From: Paramarasmius palmivorus
Lineage: Eukaryota > Basidiomycota > Agaricomycetes > Agaricales > Marasmiaceae
Assembly (NCBI GenBank): GCA_037176845.1
Contig: JAYKXP010000042.1
Location: forward strand, 124,001 to 188,000
Direction: 5' to 3'
DNA: 64,000 nucleotides
In this document: one piece after another, positions 24,443-35,900 of the stretch
How the letters are laid out: the number at the start of each line of letters is the position of its first letter
Position numbering within the stretch: position 1 is the first letter of the stretch
The notes under the pieces: model-generated
What the model was told of the DNA's origin: nothing
What the model saw: only the letters and a program-made list of their open reading frames with translations
Databases searched by the model: none
Position numbers and translations under genes: made by a program

Positions 24443-26205
24443 TTGAGAATTATCAAGTATTTATCGAACTCAAACTCCCTTACCCCTTTATACGAACCAA
24501 TGTACACGGTGTACACCATGCGTTATCTTCTCCTTTACGGCAGACTTAAGCCAGCATACAATATCACTTTACCTGTCGTACACTCGTAATCTGTGTACCA
24601 CCAACGTCATGCAAACCGGTCACAGACGAACACTGACTGGACGATTAACATTTTGGTATAGAGAGGACAGGTTTGATGAGATCAAGATGAGATAGAATCG
24701 CCAGACCTCATGATGACGGGCTTCTTCCCATTTTTACCTGATATCTAATATCCACCGATCGCTTTCTCTTAAGAGAAAATTGGGTCTCTGGGAGTTGTCT
24801 AAGAGATCAATGATACTTAGCACTTGTATGCACTGCAATGGTACATTCCAAGTGAGTTCTATAGTAGCTAACCTATTTTCCCGGGAAGGACCGGCTGATA
24901 ATCGAGTTGTGACAACCGAGTTGACAGGAAACTACTTAAGTGCCATCAACAGATGTAACTGTAACTGCACTGACGCTCTTCTGTATAAATGAGTGTACAT
25001 AGAAGTACCTCGGGCAAACTGACACTGATGATCCAAATCTTCTTTCGTAGCTTTGGTCGTACAGAAATTTCGTCATAGACGTACAACGTAATTAGTGAAA
25101 GGAAACTCATGTGAACGTAAATCCATGCGTCGCAAGAACTGTAAGACTATGAGTGGCGCGTAACCTGAGACCAAGAAACAATTAAACTTATCGAATGGTG
25201 CTGTCTCGACTCTCAGCTAGTTAAGACCAGAAGACTCAGGCCTACAGCTAAACGTATGTACCACTGGCACCCTATTTCGTTAAAGGTAGGATCTTTACGT
25301 AGCACGATGGCGGGCTCCAATTCAAAGCGGGGCAAAATATACTCACTGGCAGAGACGAACGAAAACGAAATCCATAGTTTGTGCGACCGGGCTGTCGGAT
25401 AGAAACTCCGACCTGAATAAAGTCATTCAAATAGACTTCAGTTACTGAAGGTGACCCGGGCCATACTTATTCGCAGCCAGCTCACTCCAGAAGCTTGTCG
25501 GAAATGTGGAAAGTCCGACTCGGGACTCAGCCGGATGATTGACGATCTCATGATAGTCGAAGTCTTGCTTCAATGTGCCATCTTGAGACCCAGAATAATT
25601 CTAGCGTAACGTTGGCGAGAACTTGGATTGGTCGCATCGCGCAGGCCTTACCGCTTCAATGTTTGTGAGAGGTTATGAACCCTTTTGCATCATGGCCAAG
25701 ACATGTTTCCGAGACGGCCGATGCAAACGGCGATCGCAACGGCGACAATAGGCCGAGGCTCTAAGCTCATAGCCAAATACCCGTAAACAAAAAGAAAACA
25801 GTCGCCTCTTCCGTCACCTTTCAACCTCGTTAATCATTACGGTCCCGGATCCCAAATACGACTTTCTGCGTGGTAAGTCTCTTCTTGGGGTTTATACTAG
25901 CCTTGACTGATGTCCTTCCTCAGTATCAATAGCGGAACGCTTGTGGGACCATATGAGATCAACTTCATCTCCCGAGTAAACTCCTACCTACTGCGCGTTC
26001 GTGGACTGAGCTGTGATCAAGAGAAATGCGAGTGTGTATACATACCTTCCACCGTCAAACAGCAAACTGATTTGACTTCCAGGCTTTGTGAGGTCATCTT
26101 GGACAAGGAGAAGGTCAGATGATAGCTCTCACCGGCACAGGTCAAAGTCTCACCTTTTCTTCAGTCTTGAACACCCATCACTCGGGACGATATTCCAAAT
26201 CCTCA
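24443..26205. other. Intergenic stretch upstream of the BTB gene
   Basis: Short frames only. A coding-like fragment at about 25920-25975 follows a possible acceptor, and another near 25840 precedes a GTAAGT. They could be 5' exons of the BTB gene, but I could not join them. Nothing else was seen. Confidence 0.3.
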
Positions 26206-27277
26206 ATGCCAGCAGAAGAAGTTGCAAGGCTGCCGTCTACCGTTTCTCAGCGTTGTCAGTCCACGCACTTCATGCCAACAGACAACAGCTAATCGCAATC
26301 CTACCAGTTGATCTTCCCGCTTCTGACATAACGTTGCAATCCTCAGACAAAGTCCTCTTCCGGATTCATCGGGTAAATCTCGAAATGCACTCTCAAGTCT
26401 TTGCCGATGCAGGTGGCTCAACTATTGGAACACTGGACGACGAAATTGTTCCCCTATCGGAACCATCGGCAGTCCTCGAGTTGATGCTTCAATACATTTA
26501 CCTTCAGCGGCAGCCAGACCTACGTCAAGTAGAATTCAATCTCATGAAAGACCTTGCTGAAGCGGTGGAGAAATACGAGATATTCTGTGCTATGGGCGTG
26601 TGCAGTCAGCGGATGAGGTGTGTCTTCGATTGTCCTCTCTGATTGGTTGAAGTATTGCTGACACATGCTTTCCTAAAGGGAATGTATTGCCGAACATCCT
26701 ATCGAAGTGCTGTTGTACGCAGTCCGACATAAGTACCCAGAAATCGCTAGTGAAAGCGCCGAGGCCGCGATAGGCATGTCGCCTTATTTGATGCTCAGTC
26801 GGCTCCCGCAAAGTATATTTGCGGCTTGGGTGAGCTCCAGTGGAAGTAGCGGTGCAAACTTACTAACGAACTGCCTCGCTATTGCATCAGATTGAATACA
26901 CAGATACGTATCAGAACCTTCTGGCGAAGGAATACTCGCGATTTGGGCCGACTCGCCTCCACAAGGGAATCACGACACCATGTGATGTTTGGCACGAGCA
27001 GTACGCTATCATCGCCTCCGAACTCAGCGGAGGAATCTACACATCAAACGGAAAAGGACGGCCACGGACCAGTAGCTTTCTTGGTTTCTACCCTCAAGAC
27101 CATGGTGGTGGCCGTGGTCGCCCCCACCATGTCATTGCTCGACTTCCCGCCCTCCTGGAACGTCGACAAGCCCTTTGCGGTGATCGGTGCGGAGATTGTA
27201 AGCGTGAACTGGGGTACTGGATCCATCAATCGGAGAGGGACTGGAGAGAAGCCCGTCGCTTCTCTGAGTATCTGTAG
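26206..27277 (+). CDS. BTB/POZ domain protein of the Agaricomycete-expanded type
   Basis: It is probably a protein-protein adaptor, perhaps for a cullin-3 ubiquitin ligase. The BTB core is clear: DITLQSSDKVLFRIHR, then HSQVFADA, VPLSEPSAVLELMLQYIY, and AEAVEKYEIFCAM. Reliable exons are about 26308-26617, 26679-26829 and 26891-27277, with good GT-AG introns. The later exons carry the usual HPIEVLLYAVRHKY and a C-terminal Cys/Trp-rich part (CGDRCGDC). The 5' end is uncertain. A Met at 26206 with a short first exon ending at 26251 would splice in frame to 26308, but its donor (GTTGTC) is weak. Reading straight through gives another N-terminus. Targets of this family are unknown. Confidence 0.75.
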
Positions 27278-28495
27278 CTGTGTAGTTGAAGAATACACCA
27301 GTAATACAAATTGAAAGCCGTGTGTATAGTTTCTCATACTCCCGAAGCTTATTCCATCTGACTTTCGACCGACAATGATAGCCATAATGTTCGGAGTTCA
27401 TTGCCACCGCGTGTATACCTGTGTTATTTTTGATGACAATCAAAAGGATCGACAGTGTCTTTGTTTGTTTACCAAGTTTCAATCTGTAATTGGAGATCGA
27501 TGATACCCAAGCAGAACAGAAGTTTTTTGGCGCGAGGTGTAGGCCCCAAGGACTGACATCGGTACGCCCTTCTTTGCTTCATCATCAGTGTCAACGGTTG
27601 TCGTCTGGAAAGTGTGATATATGACTGATCGACCCACCGTAAGGCTCACTCGCAGGTCTAGGACCTCTAACCGTCTCAGCTGGATACGCTCGTTGAATCA
27701 TTCGGCGTCAATCTGATCCGTGTGTGCCCTGTTCCCGCCCTAAACTATCGCCAAGGCCCCCCGATGTTTATGTCACACACCTTTTGTTGTCAAGGTGAGC
27801 ATGTTCATTTGGGTTCCCCGACTCCGAACTCCGACTTGGTGCATGTATGCTATATTAGATTTATAGACGAGACCGGGAGCACATTCAATAGCATGCAATA
27901 TGGCTCTGAGGAGCTATCAACAGCAGTTCCGGTATGTGGACAGGAAAGCGGGTACGATTTTCCCATTCCATTAGGTTCACCTACAATTCGTACCAGCAAT
28001 TGGCTTTGTTATCAACCTCCCAGTATGAGCTCGTCTTGTGTCGATTATTGAACATAATTCAAGCAGCCCTGGTGTCAAGGGAAAAACAATGAATAAGCAA
28101 AGGCAACTCGTTCACTGTAAAGGTACGAACAGACCCTGGTTTTGAGGTAAGGTACATTCCAATGACCTTCGCTTCTTCCCGTACCTCAACCGATGTTGTT
28201 GAATAAAATGACCCTTGTAGGGTTCATTATCACGAGGGACATGTTCATTAGGCGCCGAGATGGCATCACCGACTGATGTAACGCCTGGTATCCAATATCA
28301 TAGGCTGGACTGTATGATCTTCCTTCCGCTGTGTTCATTGAGCACTAATGGACAATTGTTTCCTCGATCAGAGTCGCCGATGTGACAATATCTCAAACGA
28401 ATTTGTGGCAGAGTCCCATTGATACAGCGTCAGGAGGCTTTAAAAGGCTCGACGATCATTGAGTTTTTCACAACTTTTTATCCACTCTTCCACAC
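27278..28495. other. Intergenic stretch before the Zn2Cys6 gene
   Basis: One plus-strand frame (27722-28051) is open for 109 codons, but it has no family match and no splice logic. Nothing else was seen. Confidence 0.3.
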
Positions 28496-29190
28496 ATGAG
28501 CTCTCAGACCCATCCCAGACACTCTAGAGTGCTACTAGCGTGCACAAACTGTCGCACGCGGAAGGTCAAATGCAAACCTGATCCGCAGGGCCCTACCCAG
28601 CCTTGCGAGAGGTGTCGCTCGAAGGGACTTGCCTGCAATTACGTCCCAGTGGAGTCTTCAGAACCCCCTGTTGAGACTCGACCAGTTTATCTGCATCACA
28701 CCTACCTCAATACACCTCAGCGTCAAATGCAACCACCGACGTCGTCTAATCTGCCTGTGGTTCCTGGTCCCGGATATTCCATGCCAAACACCGTGCCATC
28801 ACAGCTCCAACCACACGGGCCGCCACAATCAGGTTACACGCCCCCCGTGGGGTATTCCAACCACACTTCACATAGTACCATTCCTCCGGCACACCACGCA
28901 TATTCACATGCACCAGCTGGATTCCAAGGACATAATCAATCACAGTGGCAGTATTCGACTTCATCTCCACCAAATACACAGTATGGCTACTCGTACACAC
29001 CTCTTGAGCCGAATCAATCCAATCCCTCGACTGCGCCGCATTCTTATTCATCTGCTCAATCCCCACAGTTGTATAGTCTACGGTAAGTCTATCTAAGACT
29101 TCGGTGTTGATTTACTGACGCAAGCCAAATAGCGATGGTCGAGTTTGCAGCGGCATACCATCATGTTTTTGTGGCCACCACCGAAAATGA
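28496..29190 (+). CDS. Short Zn2Cys6 (fungal binuclear cluster) transcription factor
   Basis: This is a nuclear DNA-binding regulator. Residues ~16-48 hold the six Cys in the order Cx2Cx6Cx10Cx2Cx6C (CTNCRTRKVKC ... CERCRSKGLAC). The rest is low-complexity, rich in Pro, Ser, Gln, Tyr and His, as in many activation regions. There is no fungal-type middle homology domain, so the protein is short. A consensus GTAAGT donor at 29083 and an AG at 29132 (with a CTGAC branch site between) suggest a final intron. The spliced protein is 214 residues; unspliced it stops at 29086 with 196. The start is the first Met before the cluster. Confidence 0.85.
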
Positions 29191-30249
29191 TGTAGAGATA
29201 ATCGTTGTGAAAGATATTTATTCTAGACGCGACCCTATTTATATCATGGTATTAGATGTATTTAGATGTATCCTACGCTATCAAAGAACTTTCAAGTGAT
29301 ACCTTGATGGTCAAACACAATTGCAAAAGACGCCCGACAATGCCACGAACCCGAATCTTATATAGGTCATAGTGGCTTTGGACGGATTTACTTGTCCGCG
29401 GTTATTATATGAGGAAGGACTTCAAGATTTATCTAACTAGAAAGTAGTATACCGGCTGTGCAGTAGTAGACCAAGTTAGGTTGTATCTATGCCTCCCGTT
29501 AAAGTGGACCCATCCTACGGATAAAAGACAGCTGATATCTGTCGTAAAGAAAACGTGGCTTGGGGATTATAGTTTGCAAAGGGTCTGAAGCGCCGTGTGA
29601 CCTGGAAATATGATAAATAGCTAGAACCATATGTCCATGTCCGTGTCACTAAGGCTACTCCTTTTGAGAAAAGCAGAAGGATGTTGGGAGTTTGCGCCTG
29701 ACTCCATAGGCCATACATTATGAGCATGGTCTTTCAAGAGCAGAACAGAAAGGCTCTTTCAAGCGTTTACTATCCATAGGTTACATATCACAATGGTGTG
29801 TATATTGGGCGCTTAGAGTTAAGTCGGAGAACACGAGTGGGGCTGACCCTATCCGCCAGCGAGATCAAAATTTGTGAAAAGCTGAGCTAATGTTCCGTGC
29901 TTACCGTTCTAAGCTTCACTCCCACAAGAAATCCGATCCAGGGAGAAAATTTGTCAAAAAATCTGACAAAATGTGGATAAGGTTCCTCATGTAACATCCG
30001 TGCTCAGCGGTGAGTTCGATCTTCCAAGTCCCTTGCCGACGTTTTTCCTGTCATGCGGCCCACTCCGATGAATTTAATATTTCGCACTCGTACACCCATC
30101 TCCATATGGCCTATCGTACGCGACTAACAGAACCCCAGGCCTATTTTCCTTCAAATACCAACCACGCCGGTATTTCGAGAAAAAATCCCTGACGCTTTCC
30201 CTTTAACTTCGTCAATTACCGACGCTTTCAAGCTGGACCGACAACGCTG
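29191..30249. other. Intergenic stretch, nothing supported
   Basis: I read both strands and saw no exon series, RNA gene or repeat. Confidence 0.35.
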
Positions 30250-31350
30250 CGATTAAACGCTGTGCAATTCTCCAAATACATTGTCATCGATCACTAGACC
30301 CGACTGGCCGTCCGTCACACACCCAGCATGCAGCTTAAACGAAGGACAACCAGCTCGACGGGGATTTCTCCGAAAGAGTAGCTGGACTTCGTCAAGCCGC
30401 ATGTCGGTAGTGACGGTCGAGCTTTTCGGGTCAGCAGGTGGATGCTCTTTGTCTGGAAGGCGGCAATGTGCCATAGCGTTAGCCGATGCACAGTGAGTTC
30501 TCATTCATGATAGACCTACTTTCCTCAAATATTTCACGGAGCCCACCGAAAGACGACAACAGGCCCTCCGATAGATAAGGCGTCGTCCTAGAAGTTAGTA
30601 CCAGGCCACTTCGGAGGCATCGTGTATCCAGTCGCCACGCATGACCTGATACATTTTCCCAAAGTGGGCGCCATCGAACTTGGATGGAGAATTGGTCGGT
30701 CACTAGAAAACTCACCGCTAGGAACTTGAAGATGCAGATGTATCATTTTTCTATCGCGGTTCTCTGCAGGCTGAGCATGTACGCCGGGGGCCTTCGAAGT
30801 GAATCAGCGCTATAATCATACGTTCAACACGACTTACGTCGAAGAGAGCTCTGTGTAGGTAGAGCTGTAAATCTGCGTTATACCATCACTGTTGGGCTTG
30901 CCCGCATTCGACCACTGGAATTTACGGAAAGCAAGCTGCAAATCACCCAAACTATTAGGCATAGCGCATAAAATTATCACCCCAAAATCGCAGCAACTCA
31001 CCTCGAAGCACGCAGGTGTTGACAGGCCAATCGCCCTGATCGTGGTTAATTGCCAAGTCTGGGAAGGCTCTTGACGGTCCCGATACGGCGTCCGGAGCCG
31101 CTGGTTCGGAGTCAGCAGTCAGTTTCGGCTGTTCTTTGGTTCCCGGTCACTATTTGGGACACATATGTACACTCTGCCAATGAGCTCGCCATGAGCAGTG
31201 TTAAGCTGGAATATGCAATATGCAATGCCAGAAACGCCTTGGGAACGGTGGAGAAGCTCATAGGATGGTAGTCATACCCACTACTCTGGCAATACGATAC
31301 TTGGAGTATTGCTATCACCATCCGAAGCTGCGGAGTAGTTGGCACCCACC
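30250..31350 (-). CDS. Unassigned minus-strand coding-like exons
   Basis: I do not recognise the family. One exon at about 30837-30945 reads LAFRKFQWSNAGKPNSDGI and ends at GTAAGT; it is preceded in phase by a stretch ending STPACFE before a GTGAGT at about 31000-31030. Others at about 30590-30680 (FGKMYQVMRGDW) and 30250-30480 (KSSTVTTDMRLDEVQLLF) also look coding. I could not build one continuous model. Confidence 0.25.
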
Positions 31351-31778
31351 TCAGTTCGCACCCGTCATCTTACTCGTTGCACCAGTACTCCTGGCTTGAA
31401 TGCAATCGGTGAGTTACTACTATTACATATCCATATGGTATCCCGATACAGTAAATCCAACACAAAAACACAAAGAAGGCTAGTAATACAGCTGAATGAA
31501 TATAGATATGGTGATGGTGATGATGCGTAAGAGGCCCTGTACCTGAGGCGGGACGCTGATAAACAGGTTTTTTTGGACAGAAGGGGGTCGACGACTTCAA
31601 CGAAAAAAAGAGTGGGGTGTCGCAGCGCTGGGTATACGCGAGTAGTAGATGTAATAACAACGGGAAAAAACTGAACCCGTGGCCAGACGCTGAAGATGCG
31701 GGCGAAGTACCAGGCCGTGGTGTTGGATCACACAAGGCGCTCAATGGAAGAATGAGCACAGATATGCGGGAAAGTGGA

Positions 31779-32163
31779 TCAGTAGCATCCCCATCTGCAC
31801 CCGCGGTCATCTAACTCGACCTTAGAGGTCTGCATAAAACTGTGTCAAACATGCGAGCAATGATAATCAAAGGAATATACTTACAGAGTCTGATGGTGAT
31901 CTAGCGTCAACAGCTGCCTCGGGAGCTGCCTCTCGGGGAAGTGGCTAAAGAGCATCCAGTAGTGAGATGATGCCGCAAATGCGCTCATAATCGCAACTCA
32001 CCAGTGCCTCGTTGGAGGATGCATCGGCATTGAGTGCTGGCACTGGAGACGCAGACGCAAAACCAATTACTATAAGTAGTGATGAGTCTTTTAGGAAATA
32101 CGCATCCAGGTGTGGTGACTCACCAGAAGCCAAAATAAATGCGACAACGAATTTGCAGTGCAT
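31779..32163 (-). CDS. Small secreted peptide precursor with a Cys-Arg-Trp-Gly-Cys tail
   Basis: This looks like a prepropeptide. Four exons (32124-32163, 32002-32069, 31885-31944, 31779-31829) have consensus splice sites and matching phases and give 72 residues. Residues 1-21 are a signal peptide (MHCKFVVAFILAS, then GFASAS). The middle is Ala/Glu/Pro-rich with single Arg sites (LPREAAPEAAVDAR). The C-terminus is ELDDR-GCRWGCY. For the last intron there are two nearby AGs. A TTTGAC branch-like site sits too close to the first and at a good distance from the second, so the second is favoured; the first would give a five-residue tail instead. A TATA box lies ~80 bases upstream. I infer processing after the Arg and a disulfide between the two Cys. 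The function is unknown; options are a signalling peptide or a ribosomal peptide product. An ABCC transporter starts next on the same strand. Confidence 0.7.
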
Positions 32164-32241
32164 GTTTGTGAGAGGTGGTCGATTCAGATGGCAGAACAAT
32201 AAGGTGGGATGCTGTTGTGAAGGAAGAACAATAAGGCAAGG

Positions 32242-32249
32242 ATTATATA
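32242..32249 (-). promoter_or_regulatory. TATA box of the peptide-precursor gene
   Basis: On the minus strand the bases read TATATAAT, about 80 bases before the start codon. Confidence 0.5.
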
Positions 32250-32970
32250 CATCCATCCATGAGAACGAGAATTGAGAGATTGAAAGGGATCGACAAAAGG
32301 AGAAAATCAATGTCTTTCTATTTCAGGTTCATCGTTTATAGTTCAGGGGGAACGGATGACGACCGCCATCAAACGGACGATAAGCGGAAAGGTTCTGACC
32401 AAAATGGACGAGATTTCCTTTTTGAGAAACAAGGATGATGCATATTCGGGGAGGGATACGCAGGCGGCAGAAACACCTGTACTTGTTGAGAAGAGACAAG
32501 CAACTTGACAAGATTGAACACAAGCAAGGTGCCTATAACGGCTCGAGTGATAGTTGCGCCATGAATTCGCTTCGTAGAAGCCATACCACCACGATGAAAC
32601 TACTTGGAGATTACATCTAAAGTTGACGCTTGGAACCGCAAAGAAGTCAAGGATCAGAAGTGTGAGTAGATAGTATGGCGTACCACGCAGTGCATTGTTT
32701 TAGACGTGAAAACGATAAACGAGTGCTTTCGCAGCGCCTGAGGATGCGCTTCAGATCATCATAGTAGCAAGTTGAAATGTGCCCACCACGTGCCGATTTC
32801 GGTCTCGAATCTGTTATGAGCATGATGTATTTCCCACGCTACGTCGAATACTGGGTGTTTCAAAGAGCTTTGAGACGCCTTTTGGGGTAGAGTACTTTAA
32901 CAATATCTATTGCGTAAGAACCCGCGGCAATACTGAAGTCTTTCTATGTATCCACGCGTCACGTTGTTCC
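32250..32970. other. Gap between the peptide gene and the ABC transporter
   Basis: It holds a 71-codon minus-strand frame (32369-32584) with one possible membrane helix, which I cannot tell from chance. Nothing else was seen. Confidence 0.3.
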
Positions 32971-35900
32971 TTATCCCATCGCAGAAAGGAGTGCCGTCCT
33001 ATCATGCGAATTATCAACCAAATCTCGGAAATATCCTGCAGGTTTTTGAAGAAGGTTTCTCGGGGTATCAAACTCGACCTATGAGATGTTGTTAGAGCCA
33101 ACGATAGCTTGAAGACTAAGAAGGCTCAACGGTCTTACCATCCTTCCCGCTTCCAAAACCATCTACGGAACTTAATCAAGTAGATTTACGGCCTTTGATG
33201 AATGTACTCACAAGCCTGTCGACATCCATCACCGTCTGCAAACGATGAGCTACTATAATAACAGTGACATCGCTCCCCAATTCATTTCTTAAAGATGATT
33301 GAATAATTGAGTCTGTTTCATGGTCTGGAATTCTGTCAGCGTAAGTACTGGTCGTACATCGCAGTACCAACCTATCGCAGAGGTAGCCTCGTCAAGAATG
33401 AGGAGCTTGCTTCGTCGAACGATAGCCCTCGCAAGAGCTATTATCTGACGTTGCCCCACTGAAAAGTTGCTTCCACCACTTACAACAACAGTGTCAAGAT
33501 TGATGCGATCGTCTGACCTAAGATTCTGTTGTATGGATTGGAGACCAGCAGATAGTAAGGCGCTGTTTAGTGTCTGGTCATCGTGTTCTCCGAACGGGTC
33601 TAGATTTTGGCGCAGCGTGCCACCAACAAGGTCAGGCTGGGATACCAAATCAGCTCCGCATATTACGATTAGTATGCTGGCTTACAGATTGGGGTATAAT
33701 GGTTATTTTGGACCTCAGCGCATCCAGATTGAGAGTCGAAATGGGTATGTTATCGTAAAACACCTCTCCTTCAGTGGGAATGCATTGTAGCAGTGATAGA
33801 GTCAAGGTACTCTGGGGGTGCATCGTGAATCAGCTCGAAGATTACTAGACACATATGACATTTAAAATCTGACCTTTCCCGATCCAGTACGTCCAACTTT
33901 TATGGTATTAGTCGTCATTGCTCATTGCTTTGTTCAAGAGATCTAGGTACTGACCAATTCCTAGTCTTTCTCCAGCCTTTGCGTCGAAGCTCAAGGAATG
34001 TAGTACCGTGGGTCCGTCTGCAGAATACTTTGCCGAAAGATCCTCGACACGAAGGTCACCACTTGAGGGCCAATATGCGGGTGGAACGCCTTCTTTGATA
34101 GGTTTCCGTTCTTGGTCAATCTCAAGGTAACGGGCGATTCGTTCCATACTGCGACACTCATGAGAATATGATTCTTGAAAATTGAAATGAGACTCGAATC
34201 CGTACCTATTACCTACGATAGCTGGTCAGAAACGGATACCATTGATAAAGAATACACTCACTTTCTGTTTCAACAGCATTCCACCTGAGAATCCACCAAA
34301 ACATAGTGCTAGTGAAGCTGTCTTTGAGAAACTGTTCATATCGGAACCCAATACATCACCATAAAATTACTTACTGGCCATTGTCATGGAGAATCCGCTA
34401 TTGGATGCGTTTTCGCCTTTCAGATAGACCAAATACCACGCCACTAAGGCCGAGAAAAGTCCAGCAAGACAATCAGTTCTAACACTGACCCAACGCTGTA
34501 AATCGTAGAAACTTCGAGCGCTTCTCGAGTAGTGATCTATGCGTGATAGCGATCGCGTAATGAACGCTTGCTGAGCTGAGTATGCTCTGATAGACGCTGT
34601 GAAATCCATGTCAGTCACGGACAGGTCTTGGCAAAGATCTATCATACTCAGATCCGCGAATGCAGCACTGACACTGCAAGCCATGATTTGGGTCAACTCT
34701 CACATCGAACTGAGGGGCGCGGTCACTCACTGTCCTAATACCGGCGCTTTAGCGTTAGACATCTCCCTTTTCACTGGCATTTGGGCTTTGAGGTATATTA
34801 ACCCAAACGAGACCCCCAAGGCAGTGACAATGAAACAGGGTAGAGTAAAAGCTGGGATTATGATAAGGATCGAACCAACACGGAAGAGCATCGTAACTGT
34901 GAGGTCGATGAAACGAGCCAATTCCTTGGGAAGTTCAGTGTCGACTTCAACAAAAGTTCTAGTGAGCCACAGAAATAATAAGATATGAGTACGAACTGCT
35001 TCTGATATCACGAGTAAAACGCGTGAGGATGCGAGAGGCCGGCGTAGTTTCTAGCCATCTGGGGTGCGGTGTCATTTCAAGGTATCCAGCACCATTTCAT
35101 TACTTTACCTCAGTGTTGCGCTAAAAATAGTGTCCACTAGCTGAGAATGGAGCGATTCCGATGCACGGATTCCACCATGCACAAAAGTGACGTAGTAGAG
35201 ACCGAACATGAGCGAGGATAGAATGAAAGTGAATCCTTTCGAGAGTTGTCAAGCTCTGTGGCAACGAAGTGGATCGTAGCATGGCGCTTACCATATATAC
35301 TCAGATGACTGGTCAACATGTAAATTAGGGTCCCAGGATTGGTAAACCTAGACACTCACAAAATAGAATGAATCTTCTCGGGCGCATGCCTCTCGTACTG
35401 TGCTGCCCAATATCCGAGATACCAAGCCTGAAACACGGTACCCAATGAGGACAAAACCAACGTCACCGATAAGGTCAAGAAAAACAGTTCCCCGTGTTCT
35501 CCTCCCAAAGCAGAACAGTAAGTTTTGACTGCCAAGATCCAACAGGTTGTTACACTATGCGTTGCCTTTGAAGAATCTCATACCTGAAGACCAGCCTGCA
35601 CGACCAACTTCAATTTCTTCGGCTAGGATCAGCCTCCCACTCCCATCCCCATTCCCGGCTTCCGTTTCGCCCTTGAATGTCTTCACGGAATCCTCGACCG
35701 CGCACTCGACGGATGGGGTGTCTAAACCATTTTCCATCGAGTTCAGTTGCTCGTCACTGGGTTCTGAACCTGCAGCGATGCCATCTTGCACAGAGACTAA
35801 AAATCTAACGATATTTTTTACCAGTGCCACATTGTGCGTCTATCTAGATATTCAGCCACGTTGCCTCCGTAATCATACGCCACACTCACCACCAAAATAA

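Noticed and set aside
28629..29096. His-rich overlapping frame in the Zn2Cys6 gene
   Set aside because: It is a +1-frame shadow of the Pro/Tyr/Gln-rich region of the regulator.
34185..34200. B-box-like sequence GACTCGAATCC
   Set aside because: It lies inside the ABC transporter gene with no matching A-box at the right distance.
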